This document shows positions 1 to 6,399 of a DNA stretch of 9,808 nucleotides, piece by piece. Under the pieces are notes generated by a model that was not told the DNA's origin, made no database searches, and saw only the letters and a list, made by a program, of their open reading frames with translations. Each line of letters opens with the position of its first letter. Position 1 is the stretch's first letter. The DNA is from Candidatus Woesearchaeota archaeon (GTDB lineage: Archaea > Nanobdellota > Nanobdellia > Woesearchaeales > JACQNA01), in contig JACQNA010000045.1 of the NCBI GenBank assembly GCA_016203335.1, forward strand, positions 1-9,808. The letters are read 5' to 3'. The translations under genes were made by a program, and so were the position numbers.

Positions 1-32
1 GATTTTGTATATTAACTGGCGAGCAGTAAAAT

Positions 33-308
33 CTACCGGAGCTGGTTAATCTGCTCGGCAAGGGAGAAGTCCTTTCCCGTCAGTCCACCGCTGTCGTGCG
101 TGGTGAGCGTCAGCGTTACTTTGCTGTATTGGACGAGGATATCTGGGTGATGATTGGCGCGCTCAGCAAGCTCCCCTATCCTGTTGACAAACGCCAGCGC
201 TGCCGGAAAATCCGGAAATGCAAACGCCTTCCGGATCGTATTTTCCTCAAGCTCCCATCCCTCCAAGCGGGAGAGCTGCTGATAAATCCTGGCAATATCC
301 AGTGCCAT
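33..308 (-). CDS. Pterin-4a-carbinolamine dehydratase (PCD/DCoH family)
   Basis: This 91-residue protein belongs to the family that dehydrates 4a-hydroxytetrahydropterin during recycling of the pterin cofactor, in the cytoplasm. The family signature is complete: Glu49, then His53-His54-Pro55, Tyr61, His71 and Asp80, with the spacing expected for the active site (E-x3-H-H-P-x5-Y-x9-H-x8-D). The length is normal for a one-domain PCD. The ATG at 308 is supported by a TATA-like box about 27 bases upstream on the minus strand, so the transcript is probably leaderless. No aromatic amino acid hydroxylase is visible in the window, so the cofactor pathway it serves is unknown; in many archaea and bacteria PCD-like proteins occur without a known partner. 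The family assignment is firm, the physiological role is not. Confidence 0.93.
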   Translation of the reverse strand: MALDIARIYQQLSRLEGWELEENTIRKAFAFPDFPAALAFVNRIGELAERANHHPDILVQYSKVTLTLTTHDSGGLTGKDFSLAEQINQLR

Positions 309-330
309 AGGGCACTCTGAAGGATGATGC

Positions 331-340
331 TATAAATAAT
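331..340 (-). promoter_or_regulatory. TATA box for the PCD gene
   Basis: On the minus strand this reads ATTATTTATA. Its centre lies about 27 bases before the ATG at 308, the spacing that places transcription start at or near the start codon. It sits back to back with the TATA box of the divergent gene at 383. Confidence 0.6.
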
Positions 341-349
341 TTACGGTGC

Positions 350-359
350 TATTTAAATA
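350..359 (+). promoter_or_regulatory. TATA box for the broken gene at 383
   Basis: TATTTAAATA is centred about 29 bases before the ATG at 383, fitting a leaderless archaeal promoter. An intact promoter suggests the downstream gene was functional until recently. Confidence 0.55.
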
Positions 360-549
360 GGAATGCTTCCTTTTTCTGCCCTATGGGACTGTTAGACTAT
401 TTGCGTACCAACCAAGACTTTGATGCGGGCAGAGAGCCGGATGCGCTTCATCGCAGGCTTATCACTGATATCACTGCAAGGCTCACCACTGAACTGAGAG
501 TTCCATCACCTCATCAACACTTCCTGGAGGTTCGCTTATTTGGCGATGG

Positions 550-580
550 GCTGATTGGTGTTACGGATATCATTGTTCTT
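550..580 (+). repeat. 31-bp direct repeat, copy 1
   Basis: This segment is identical to 616-646. It is in frame within the broken gene and encodes Leu-Ile-Gly-Val-Thr-Asp-Ile-Ile-Val-Leu. Flanking bases differ on both sides, so the match ends sharply. Confidence 0.95.
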
Positions 581-615
581 CGGTAATCCGGTCAACTCAT
601 CCTTTTTGAAAATTA

Positions 616-646
616 GCTGATTGGTGTTACGGATATCATTGTTCTT
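616..646 (+). repeat. 31-bp direct repeat, copy 2
   Basis: This is an exact copy of 550-580, offset by 66 bp (22 codons), so both copies sit in the same reading frame. The 35 bp between copies (581-615) carry the stop codons and do not match the sequence before copy 1, so this is not a simple tandem duplication of 66 bp. Confidence 0.95.
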
Positions 647-909
647 ACAGAAGATAATGAGATGTACCTCATTGAGGGCAATGTTATCCGGGAAAATGCT
701 GACCAGAAATCCATCCGGAATATCAGGGATCATATCAATATCCAGCTCCGCAAGGCATACCATTTCTTTTTGAATCAGTTTGATGTCCGCTCGTATGCCA
801 TCGGGGTGTATCGGATTCTCGGCACCAGTACTTTGCATCCCTATCGCCTCCCCCTCCGCCTGAGTACAGCGCCATTACCAACCTACGAACAATACTGGGA
901 TCTTATATC

Positions 910-1611
910 TTAGCGCAGCGAGAAATAGATCCTGCGGTTCGCCTTGCCCTTGTTTTCTATCTTGTTAAGGATGAGCGTGCCTACTTCATTGGTGGAGCGG
1001 ACATGGGTGCCGCCGTCTGCCTGCTGGTCAAAATTGCCAATGGAAACAATGCGGACCTCGGTGATGCCTGGCGGCAGCCCCATCGCAAGCTTGGATACCT
1101 GCGGCAGCTTCATCGCATCCTGGCGGGAAAGGAAGCGGATAGTGACTGGCAGGTTCTGCTGCACTATCAGATTCGCCTGGCTGATATAGGCAGCGACCGC
1201 CTCTTTGCTGAAATTCTCCAGCGAGAAGTCAATCCTGCTGGACAGGGTATCGAGCTGGTTTCCGGTAATCAATGCGCCGGCTGCCCGATGGACAATTTCG
1301 CTGAGGATATGGGCTGCAGTATGCATCCGCATTAATGTATATCTCCGGTTCCAGTCAATTACTCCCTGGGCAGTATCGCCAACCCGTAATCCCGGGGCAT
1401 GAAGCTGGTGCGCAATCCTGCCGGACATCTTGGTGGTGAATACGACCTGGAACCTGTCCTTGCCGCGCTGCAGTATTCCTGTGTCATGCGGCTGCCCCCC
1501 TCCTTCCGGATAAAAATAGGTCTGATCAAGGCACACAAAATTGCCGTCGACAGCAATCACTTTTGCAGCGAATTCCTTATGGTAGGCGTCATGCAGGTAT
1601 CGTGCATCCAT
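910..1611 (-). CDS. alaX: Alanyl-tRNA editing protein AlaX (medium type)
   Basis: AlaX is a free-standing relative of the AlaRS editing domain that hydrolyses Ser or Gly wrongly attached to tRNA-Ala. The order fits AlaX-M: an N-terminal beta domain with the conserved YPEGGGQ-type segment (FYPEGGGQPHD), then the HxxxH zinc motif (MHTAAH; His97 and His101 from the start chosen here), then ADGGTHV near residues 198-204. In that last motif the position usually held by the third zinc ligand Cys is Asp199, followed by His203. The frame is open back to 1668, but the ATG at 1611 is preferred: MDARYL aligns with the usual family N-terminus, and a TATA box (GGTTTATATT on the plus strand) lies 27 bases upstream, so transcription would begin at that ATG. 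The protein is then 233 residues. Its promoter overlaps the end of the upstream DUF457-like gene, so it may also be read from there. Confidence 0.93.
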   Translation of the reverse strand: MDARYLHDAYHKEFAAKVIAVDGNFVCLDQTYFYPEGGGQPHDTGILQRGKDRFQVVFTTKMSGRIAHQLHAPGLRVGDTAQGVIDWNRRYTLMRMHTAAHILSEIVHRAAGALITGNQLDTLSSRIDFSLENFSKEAVAAYISQANLIVQQNLPVTIRFLSRQDAMKLPQVSKLAMGLPPGITEVRIVSIGNFDQQADGGTHVRSTNEVGTLILNKIENKGKANRRIYFSLR

Positions 1612-1632
1612 GGCATGGAAAATCCAGCGGTG

Positions 1633-1645
1633 GTTTATATTATTT
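1633..1645 (-). promoter_or_regulatory. TATA box for alaX
   Basis: On the minus strand the box reads AATATAAACC within an A/T-rich run, centred about 27 bases before the ATG at 1611. The same ten bases occur at the promoter of the next minus-strand gene (2144-2153), at the same spacing. Confidence 0.6.
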
Positions 1646-2122
1646 GCCTTTGCGCCGGATGTCCTCAATAATCAGCCAGGCAACCAGCATGATGGCATCA
1701 GTTTCCAGCAGATACTTGCTCGTATCCCACTGCGGGCAGACATTGCCGGTATGGAGCGGGAACAGGAGTGTTGCATACCCCCCATACGCGCAGTCCAGGG
1801 CAAGATGGAGCAGCAACGCTGCCGGGATGATCGCTGCAATGATGCGCACGCTCCTCGGCACACGCTTATTCCACAGCGCAAGCGCAACCAATGCCGAGAG
1901 CAGCACGGGAAGCAGGGTATGGAGAATGCCGCCGTGCAGATACACCCTCTCGCCTGTCAGCCAGCTTAATCCCCAGGCAAGCGGAATGTCCAGGTCAGGG
2001 AGCAGGCCGGCAATCCCTCCTGCCAGTATCATCCGGCGGGAAAGCTTGAGCTTGAGGAGATAATTGCAGACCAATTCCACGAGAACCATGGTGATAATGA
2101 GGTGGCCGACTGCGGTTGCCAT
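1640..2122 (-). CDS. DUF457/YdjM-like membrane-bound putative metal-dependent hydrolase
   Basis: This 160-residue integral membrane protein has the polar residue pattern of the YdjM/DUF457 group: His7 near the start, GLLPDLD (Asp43, Asp45) at the end of a hydrophobic segment, YLHGGILHT (His63, His68), and HLALD (His106, Asp110) followed by a GGYATLLFP stretch. These His and Asp residues lie at the ends of about four to five hydrophobic helices and are thought to bind metal; the substrate is unknown for most of the family. The C-terminus is short and basic. The ATG at 2122 has a TATA box 27 bases upstream, so the mRNA is probably leaderless. It is divergent from the phosphomannomutase and in line with alaX. 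Family assignment is fairly sure, biochemical function is not. Confidence 0.82.
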   Translation of the reverse strand: MATAVGHLIITMVLVELVCNYLLKLKLSRRMILAGGIAGLLPDLDIPLAWGLSWLTGERVYLHGGILHTLLPVLLSALVALALWNKRVPRSVRIIAAIIPAALLLHLALDCAYGGYATLLFPLHTGNVCPQWDTSKYLLETDAIMLVAWLIIEDIRRKGK

Positions 2123-2143
2123 GCTCCAAGCCCCTTTTTCACT

Positions 2144-2153
2144 GGTTTATATT
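2144..2153 (-). promoter_or_regulatory. TATA box for the DUF457-like gene
   Basis: The minus strand reads AATATAAACC, centred about 27 bases before the ATG at 2122. It lies close to the oppositely directed TATA box at 2165-2176, forming a compact divergent promoter region. Confidence 0.6.
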
Positions 2154-2164
2154 GTTTTCCTATA

Positions 2165-2176
2165 CTTATTTAAACC
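2165..2176 (+). promoter_or_regulatory. TATA box for the phosphohexomutase gene
   Basis: CTTATTTAAACC is centred about 28 bases before the ATG at 2198, consistent with a leaderless transcript. Confidence 0.6.
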
Positions 2177-2197
2177 AAAGGAGCGCCACCTTTACGC

Positions 2198-3565
2198 ATG
2201 CGCACCGAATCCTTCTCCGGCATCAGGGGAATCTACCCGGCAGACATCAATGAGGAGATTTGCCGCGATTATGCTGCTGCATACCTCTCGCTCTTTTCCA
2301 AAGCGCCAAAGCTCGTCGTGGGCTGCGATACCCGGGCATCATCGCTTGCGCTGAAGCAGGCAGTCATGAGCGCCTTGCCGAATGTCATTGACGTCGGTGT
2401 TGCGCCAACTCCGGCAGTATCCTTTGCGGTCCGGCAGTATGGTGCAGACGGCGGCATTATCATCACTGCCTCCCACAATCCGCCGGAGCATAACGGCATG
2501 AAGCTGCTCAGGAAAAACGGCGGGGTGCTGCTTCCCCAGGACATGCAGCGGGTGATTGCTGTGTTTCACCGGGGAAATCTCGTGCGGCAGGTGAACCAGA
2601 AAATTGTTGATAAGCATGCGCATCTGCTGGAGATGTACCTTCACTATGTGCTGAACCTTACCCGCAACCAGTGGGTGGACGCTATCAGAAGGCAAGGATT
2701 CCGCATCGTGACTGACCCGAACGGCGGGGCAGCGGCAGTTATCCTGGATGAGATACTCAAATGGCTGCATGTAGAGAATATATCAGTCAATGATGCTCTG
2801 GGAATCTTCCGCAGGCAGATTGAGCCGACCGCTGACGCACTCTCCTCTCTTCCTGAGATTACCAAGAAGCATAACGCTCTTTTTGCCGCTGCGTTTGACT
2901 GCGATGCTGACCGCTTGGAGATCATGCTGCCCTCCGGGAAGATGCTCAACGGCAACCAGATACTGGCGCTGATTGTTGATGAGGTGCTGATGGAGGAAAA
3001 GGGGATAGTAGTGGTGAATGACGCAACCTCTGGGCTGGTGAGGCGGATAGCGGAAAACCATCACGCTGATGTTCACGAGGTTGAAGTCGGAGAGGTGAAT
3101 GTGGTTGAGGAGATGCTCAGCTGCAATTCGCCGATTGGAGGTGAGGGAAGCAATGGGGGCATTATCATTCCGCCGGGCACGGTGCGTGACGGGATCCTTG
3201 CACTCTGCTTTGTGCTTCGTATCATGGCAAAGACCGGAAAGAGCATTGAAGATCTGGTTGCGGCGCTGCCTGCATACTCCACCTTTTCTGACCAGGTAAA
3301 AGTTGCCAGTGCGGATATACCCCATATCCGGGAGCATATCATCTCCAGTTTCCCTGAGCACCCAATCCAGTACACCGGCGATGAGACAGGAGGCATCAAA
3401 ATCCGTTTTGGTGAGAGTTTCCTCTGGTTCCGGCAGAGCAAGACAGAGGCGGGGACATACCGGGTTATTGCAGATGCGCCGGATGCAGAAGCTGCGCAAG
3501 CGCTGCTCGGCAGGGGGAAGGAGGTTCTGGATATGTTTACCACTCGCCATGCGAAACTTTTATAA
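2198..3565 (+). CDS. Phosphomannomutase/phosphoglucomutase (alpha-D-phosphohexomutase)
   Basis: This 455-residue enzyme interconverts hexose 6- and 1-phosphates, feeding nucleotide-sugar synthesis for glycans in the cytoplasm. All four active-site elements are present: the phosphoserine loop TASHNPP with Ser92, the metal loop DCDADR (Asp234, Asp236, Asp238, Arg239), the sugar loop GEGSNGG at 315-321 followed by a downstream RDG, and the phosphate-binding RQSKTE at 412-417. The N-terminal SGIRG segment matches the usual start of domain 1. The length is typical. Specificity among mannose, glucose and glucosamine phosphates cannot be decided; the GEGSNGG loop, where bacterial PMM/PGM has GEMSGH, points to the archaeal PMM/GlmM-like branch. 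The start is fixed by a TATA box 28 bases upstream. The gene is alone on its strand until the broken lytic-transglycosylase gene 86 bases downstream. Confidence 0.95.
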   Translation: MRTESFSGIRGIYPADINEEICRDYAAAYLSLFSKAPKLVVGCDTRASSLALKQAVMSALPNVIDVGVAPTPAVSFAVRQYGADGGIIITASHNPPEHNGMKLLRKNGGVLLPQDMQRVIAVFHRGNLVRQVNQKIVDKHAHLLEMYLHYVLNLTRNQWVDAIRRQGFRIVTDPNGGAAAVILDEILKWLHVENISVNDALGIFRRQIEPTADALSSLPEITKKHNALFAAAFDCDADRLEIMLPSGKMLNGNQILALIVDEVLMEEKGIVVVNDATSGLVRRIAENHHADVHEVEVGEVNVVEEMLSCNSPIGGEGSNGGIIIPPGTVRDGILALCFVLRIMAKTGKSIEDLVAALPAYSTFSDQVKVASADIPHIREHIISSFPEHPIQYTGDETGGIKIRFGESFLWFRQSKTEAGTYRVIADAPDAEAAQALLGRGKEVLDMFTTRHAKLL

Positions 3566-3604
3566 AAGGCTGTGAATCCCTCTGGCGCAGCAGGATATAT
3601 CTCC
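3559..3604 (+). promoter_or_regulatory. Possible promoter region for the split lytic-transglycosylase gene
   Basis: Two TATA-like runs, TTTATAAAAGG (from 3559) and GGATATATCTCC (3593-3604), precede the ATG at 3652, but at 50-90 bases rather than the 26-29 seen for other genes here. Either would leave a leader of a few tens of bases. The assignment is weak. Confidence 0.3.
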
Positions 3605-3651
3605 GGGATTTCCCTCCATGTCCTGCACTGTTCCTCTCTCAGGTATTTCCT

Positions 3652-4053
3652 ATGAGAATACGACAACCTACTGGCATGCTCGGCAAAGCGCTGAAGCTTG
3701 GGCTAGCGGCAGCGGTTTCCGGCGCATTGGGAATTACCGTAGTGGACAAGGCTGCTGAGCGGGAGCGCCCGTTGGAGTATAATCTATCCATCCGTGACGT
3801 ACCTGCCCCCCATAAATTGCAGGGCATGCCTGCATTCAGCGGCATTGAGGATATCGAGCATGATGCGCCAGACACCATTACGGCACCGCCATTCTCCCTT
3901 GACGTATCGGAAATCGCTACTCGCACACTCCCTGCTTCATCAGAAATGCCTCGCATTTCTGAGTGTGCTCGGAAATCCCTGATTTCCGACACAGCTTGGA
4001 GCAAGAGGGCGATTTCCGAGTACGCTCAAGAACACGCCCCGGGCGGTTCTTGA
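3652..4053 (+). CDS. N-terminal part of a frameshifted lytic transglycosylase (membrane anchor)
   Basis: This 133-codon frame starts with a basic stretch and a hydrophobic segment at about residues 9-29, a likely signal or membrane anchor, then a Pro-rich linker. I read residues 1-85 as native. From codon 86 the frame runs through a 113-bp palindromic element and then continues out of frame to a stop at 4051-4053. The lytic-transglycosylase domain starts in another frame. That frame is open from 3983, has no ATG, GTG or TTG before 4118, and already reads as plausible protein upstream of that ATG (for example QRYADLIRDQEQEYG). So this frame and the next appear to be halves of one secreted or membrane-tethered protein broken by a net +1 shift. 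It may be a pseudogene, or the anchor half may be translated without activity. Coding in the first 85 codons is likely; independent function is doubtful. Confidence 0.55.
   Translation: MRIRQPTGMLGKALKLGLAAAVSGALGITVVDKAAERERPLEYNLSIRDVPAPHKLQGMPAFSGIEDIEHDAPDTITAPPFSLDVSEIATRTLPASSEMPRISECARKSLISDTAWSKRAISEYAQEHAPGGS
3940..3962. repeat. Perfect hairpin with 10-bp arms
   Basis: TCAGAAATGC, loop CTC, then GCATTTCTGA. It lies inside the 113-bp element. Confidence 0.9.
3969..3989. repeat. Perfect hairpin with 9-bp arms
   Basis: TCGGAAATC, loop CCT, then GATTTCCGA. The arm sequence is the same as in the terminal repeats of the surrounding element. Confidence 0.9.
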
Positions 4054-4117
4054 CGGCAGGATCCAGCGGACGCAGCGCTATGCGGATCTGATCCGGGACC
4101 AAGAGCAGGAGTACGGC

Positions 4118-4606
4118 ATGCCGCAGCACCAGCTTTTTGCGCTGATCATGCACGAAAGCGGCGGTGATCCCCTGATGCTGAACTTAGGCGATGACGGCGG
4201 CAGCGGGCTGGGGAGCCTGCAGCCGGGCATTGCTGCGCATTACGGGCTGAAGACCTACCAGCGGGCAACCTATACCGCGGCAAATACTGCATACGGCAAG
4301 AGCCTTAGGATGCTTGTTGAGCAGCATAGTGATAATATCCCCGGATTAATGCGGATGCACGAGCCCTTTGATCCGCAGAAGAACATCATGGCAACAGCGC
4401 GCTATCTTGCTGATCTCCATAACTATTTCTCCCGCTTAGATGCTCCTGAGCCCTGGGAAACAGCGCTTGCTGCCTATAACTGCGGCCCGCGGAGGGTTGC
4501 TGCCTATCTTCGGGCAGACTCTGCCCTGCCTGAGACGACGCAGCTGCATGTGGCAAAGGTACAAAAATACCTTGCCATTTTGCGTAAACGATTTCCGAAA
4601 CGATAA
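4118..4606 (+). CDS. Lytic transglycosylase (SLT-type) domain, C-terminal part of a split gene
   Basis: These 162 codons encode a goose-lysozyme-like SLT domain that cleaves the glycan strand of peptidoglycan. Visible motifs are LFALIMHESGG with the catalytic Glu13, GSGLGSLQPG (the GxxGLMQ-type motif), AAYNCGP (the AYNxG motif), and a final ETTQLHVAKVQKYL resembling the usual ETxxYVxxVxxY end. The ATG at 4118 is the only standard start codon in this frame, yet homologous-looking sequence continues upstream to about 4020, so this start probably cuts the first helix of the domain. With the 3652 frame upstream it would form one anchored enzyme of about 275-280 residues. Archaea lack murein, so such an enzyme would act on a bacterial wall or on another polymer, and its presence suggests acquisition from bacteria. 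The domain call is firm; whether it is expressed is unknown. Confidence 0.8.
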   Translation: MPQHQLFALIMHESGGDPLMLNLGDDGGSGLGSLQPGIAAHYGLKTYQRATYTAANTAYGKSLRMLVEQHSDNIPGLMRMHEPFDPQKNIMATARYLADLHNYFSRLDAPEPWETALAAYNCGPRRVAAYLRADSALPETTQLHVAKVQKYLAILRKRFPKR

Positions 4607-4618
4607 ACTATTAATATC
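4606..4618 (+). promoter_or_regulatory. TATA box for the methylthiotransferase gene
   Basis: AACTATTAATATC, centred about 27 bases before the ATG at 4639, begins right at the stop codon of the transglycosylase frame. Confidence 0.55.
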
Positions 4619-4638
4619 GTCCTTCTTTACCGCTTCGT

Positions 4639-5925
4639 ATGCCTACTGTATACATCGAAACCTCCGGCTGCTCATTAAACCAGTCTGACTCTGAGGTGAT
4701 GGCTGGCTTATTGCAGGAAGACGGGCATCAGATTGCGTACAATATTGATGATGCAGACACTATTATCTTCAATACCTGCAATGTGAAGCAGGCGACCGAG
4801 CATGCATTCTTCAACCGGCTGGGAAAGGTCAAGGAGATTTATCCGGACAAACATATCATCATTGCGGGCTGCATCCCCCAGTCCATGCCGGAGCGGGTTT
4901 CTGGGTATTCTCTCCTGGGAACACACCAGTTAGCACAGGTCTCCAGGATTGTTGCAGCATCACAGAATGAACAGTTGCTGCAGTTCGTAGGAAAAGAGCA
5001 TGCTCCCCGGCTGAACCTTCCCAAGATCCGGAAAAACAAAGTAATTGAGATTATCCCCATCCTTTCCGGCTGCCTGGGAAGCTGCACCTACTGCATCGTG
5101 CCGCAGAGCAGGGGAAAGCTGATGAGCTATGATGCAGATGCCATTGTTGCACAGGCAGAAAAAGCATTGCAGGAGGGCATCACGGAGATATGGATAACAT
5201 CCCAGGATACTGGCGCCTATGGGAAGGATATCAGCAGCTCGCTGCCTGCATTACTGCGCCGCCTGATCAGCCTGCCCTATGATTTCCAGATGCGGGTGGG
5301 GATGACTAATCCCAACCATGTCAAGGACATGATTCCTGAGCTCATTGCCATCTACAAATCAGAGAAGATGTTCAAGTTCCTCCATCTGCCGGTGCAGTCC
5401 GGCAGCAACAGGATTTTGCGGAAGATGTGGAGGGCATATACGGTTGAGGAATTCCTGCATATTGTTCGGGAATTCAGGAACGCGATTCCTGACATCACCT
5501 TGAGCACGGATATGATTGCTGGCTTTCCGACAGAGAGCGAGGAGGAGTTTCAGGACTCCCTCTGCCTGTTGGAGACAGCCAGGCCTGACATCGTCAATAT
5601 CTCCCGGTTCGGCCCCCGGCCAAATACCCGGGCAGCTGCGATGGAGCAGGTGCATGGCAGCATCACCAAGGAGCGATCCCGGCAGATGACTGCATTATTC
5701 CGCAGGATTTCCCTGGAGAGCAACCAGCGATGGATTGGGTGGAAGGGAAGCATTCTGATTGATGAGCAAGGGATAGGGGATACCATGATCGGCAGGAATT
5801 CTGCGTATAAGCCGGTAGTAGTGAATGGGAGCTATCCGCTGGGCAGCAGGCTGGATGTTGAGATCCAGCAGGCAACTCACTATGACCTGCGGGCAAAACC
5901 ACTATCTTCATCGTTAGGGACATGA
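4639..5925 (+). CDS. tRNA N6-threonylcarbamoyladenosine methylthiotransferase (MiaB family, e-MtaB-like)
   Basis: This 428-residue radical-SAM enzyme would add a methylthio group to t6A at position 37 of tRNA. It has the three-domain layout of the family. The N-terminal MTTase domain carries the three cluster cysteines Cys11, Cys47 and Cys78. The radical-SAM core carries CxxxCxxC at Cys145, Cys149 and Cys152 (SGCLGSCTYC). A C-terminal TRAM-like beta domain covers about residues 365-420. The HLPVQSGS and DMIAGFPTE segments are typical of the core. Length and the short linker favour the archaeal/eukaryal e-MtaB (CDKAL1-like) branch over bacterial MiaB, though separating substrates from sequence alone is inference. 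A TATA box 27 bases before the ATG supports the start. The next gene begins 4 bases after the stop, so they are likely co-transcribed. Confidence 0.93.
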   Translation: MPTVYIETSGCSLNQSDSEVMAGLLQEDGHQIAYNIDDADTIIFNTCNVKQATEHAFFNRLGKVKEIYPDKHIIIAGCIPQSMPERVSGYSLLGTHQLAQVSRIVAASQNEQLLQFVGKEHAPRLNLPKIRKNKVIEIIPILSGCLGSCTYCIVPQSRGKLMSYDADAIVAQAEKALQEGITEIWITSQDTGAYGKDISSSLPALLRRLISLPYDFQMRVGMTNPNHVKDMIPELIAIYKSEKMFKFLHLPVQSGSNRILRKMWRAYTVEEFLHIVREFRNAIPDITLSTDMIAGFPTESEEEFQDSLCLLETARPDIVNISRFGPRPNTRAAAMEQVHGSITKERSRQMTALFRRISLESNQRWIGWKGSILIDEQGIGDTMIGRNSAYKPVVVNGSYPLGSRLDVEIQQATHYDLRAKPLSSSLGT

Positions 5926-5929
5926 TACC

Positions 5930-6391
5930 ATGAATATCGTTGACCGTCTCAAGCCATACCTCACCCGGCAGAATATGCGGTATGCTGCTGCAGAAGCGAT
6001 TGGCATCACCTTTGGATACGGCGCAGCAGTATGGGCAACCACTTCTCTCCAGGATATTGTCGGTGATGAATGGAACGTCATTGGCACCATAGCGGCGAAA
6101 GGCGCTGCTTTCTTCATCAGCAATATCAGCGCGTATGCAACAATCCATTATGCGCAGGGAGGCGGGCATTTGCAGAGAGAGCTATCCCATCTGGTGCACA
6201 GCCATATCCGCGGTGCGGGCATTACTACTGGATTACGGCTCATCGGGCATTATGGGCTGCTGCGCAGCGGATTAGTGCCGTATTGGGCAGCGCCGCTCAT
6301 CGTCTATCCTGCTGCGGGCATTAGCGGAGCAGTGTACCGGCATTACCGGAATCATGAGAATGGAATCTTTCGCATACCTCAATCATCGTAG
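5930..6391 (+). CDS. Multi-spanning membrane protein of unknown function
   Basis: I do not recognise this 153-residue protein. It has an amphipathic basic N-terminus (about residues 1-18) and roughly four hydrophobic segments, near residues 22-40, 50-72, 94-115 and 118-136. They are rich in Gly and Ala, with several His residues at loops (His73, His80, His87, His90, His92). The C-terminus is short and polar. It starts 4 bases after the methylthiotransferase stop and has no TATA box of its own that I can see and only a weak purine-rich stretch before the ATG, so it is probably translated from the shared transcript. It converges on the thioredoxin lipoprotein gene with only 8 bases between stops. 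The coding call rests on open length, hydrophobic pattern and tight gene packing. Confidence 0.75.
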   Translation: MNIVDRLKPYLTRQNMRYAAAEAIGITFGYGAAVWATTSLQDIVGDEWNVIGTIAAKGAAFFISNISAYATIHYAQGGGHLQRELSHLVHSHIRGAGITTGLRLIGHYGLLRSGLVPYWAAPLIVYPAAGISGAVYRHYRNHENGIFRIPQSS

Positions 6392-6399
6392 TGGATTCC

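Larger units (their letters stand above)
383..913 (+). pseudogene. Interrupted gene, possible PD-(D/E)xK-like protein
   Basis: Two open segments, 383-586 (67 codons) and 662-913, lie in the same frame and read as one protein if a 66-bp insertion is removed. Joining 383-580 to 647-913 gives 154 residues with no stop. The insertion holds a second copy of a 31-bp segment plus 35 bp containing in-frame TAA (584-586) and TAG (614-616). I do not recognise the family. The joined protein has Glu49, then Gly-x-x-Asp62-Ile-Ile, a short gap, and Tyr-Leu-Ile-Glu76-Gly-Asn78, followed by a helical region with a basic QLRKAY segment. That order resembles the core of PD-(D/E)xK nuclease-like domains, but with Asn where Lys is expected, so it could be an inactive or diverged member. 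The stop overlaps the convergent alaX stop by 4 bases. As written it makes only a 67-residue fragment. A sequencing or assembly artefact is possible. Confidence 0.6.
3907..4019. repeat. 113-bp palindrome-rich element with 11-bp terminal inverted repeats
   Basis: The ends are TCGGAAATCGC (3907-3917) and its exact reverse complement (4009-4019). Inside are two perfect hairpins: 3940-3962 (10-bp arms, 3-base loop) and 3969-3989 (9-bp arms, 3-base loop). The 9-mer TCGGAAATC thus occurs four times in alternating orientation. A further inverted pair is GCACACTC (3923-3930) with GAGTGTGC (3961-3968). The element lies at the junction where the lytic-transglycosylase reading frame changes. It resembles a small non-autonomous mobile repeat (MITE- or REP-like). 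Flanks share only GTA, too short to prove target duplication. Confidence 0.75.

Noticed and set aside
1..32. Possible end of another gene at the left edge
   Set aside because: Too short to support any call; only an AT-rich run is visible.
550..646. Two 31-bp repeats with a 35-bp spacer, the size of a minimal CRISPR unit
   Set aside because: Only two repeats, no leader or cas genes, and the repeat is in-frame protein-coding sequence of the surrounding gene.
1612..1668. Longer start for alaX at 1668
   Set aside because: The extra 19 residues do not look like the family N-terminus, and the TATA box would fall inside the extension; transcription is expected to begin at the ATG at 1611.
2783..3550. 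Long open frame on the minus strand (255 codons)
   Set aside because: It is antisense to the phosphomannomutase, whose motifs are all intact, and its translation shows no recognisable domain.
3980..4117. Programmed frameshift joining the two lytic-transglycosylase frames
   Set aside because: No slippery heptamer or stop-coupled signal was evident at the junction, and the nearby palindromic element offers a simpler cause; not excluded.
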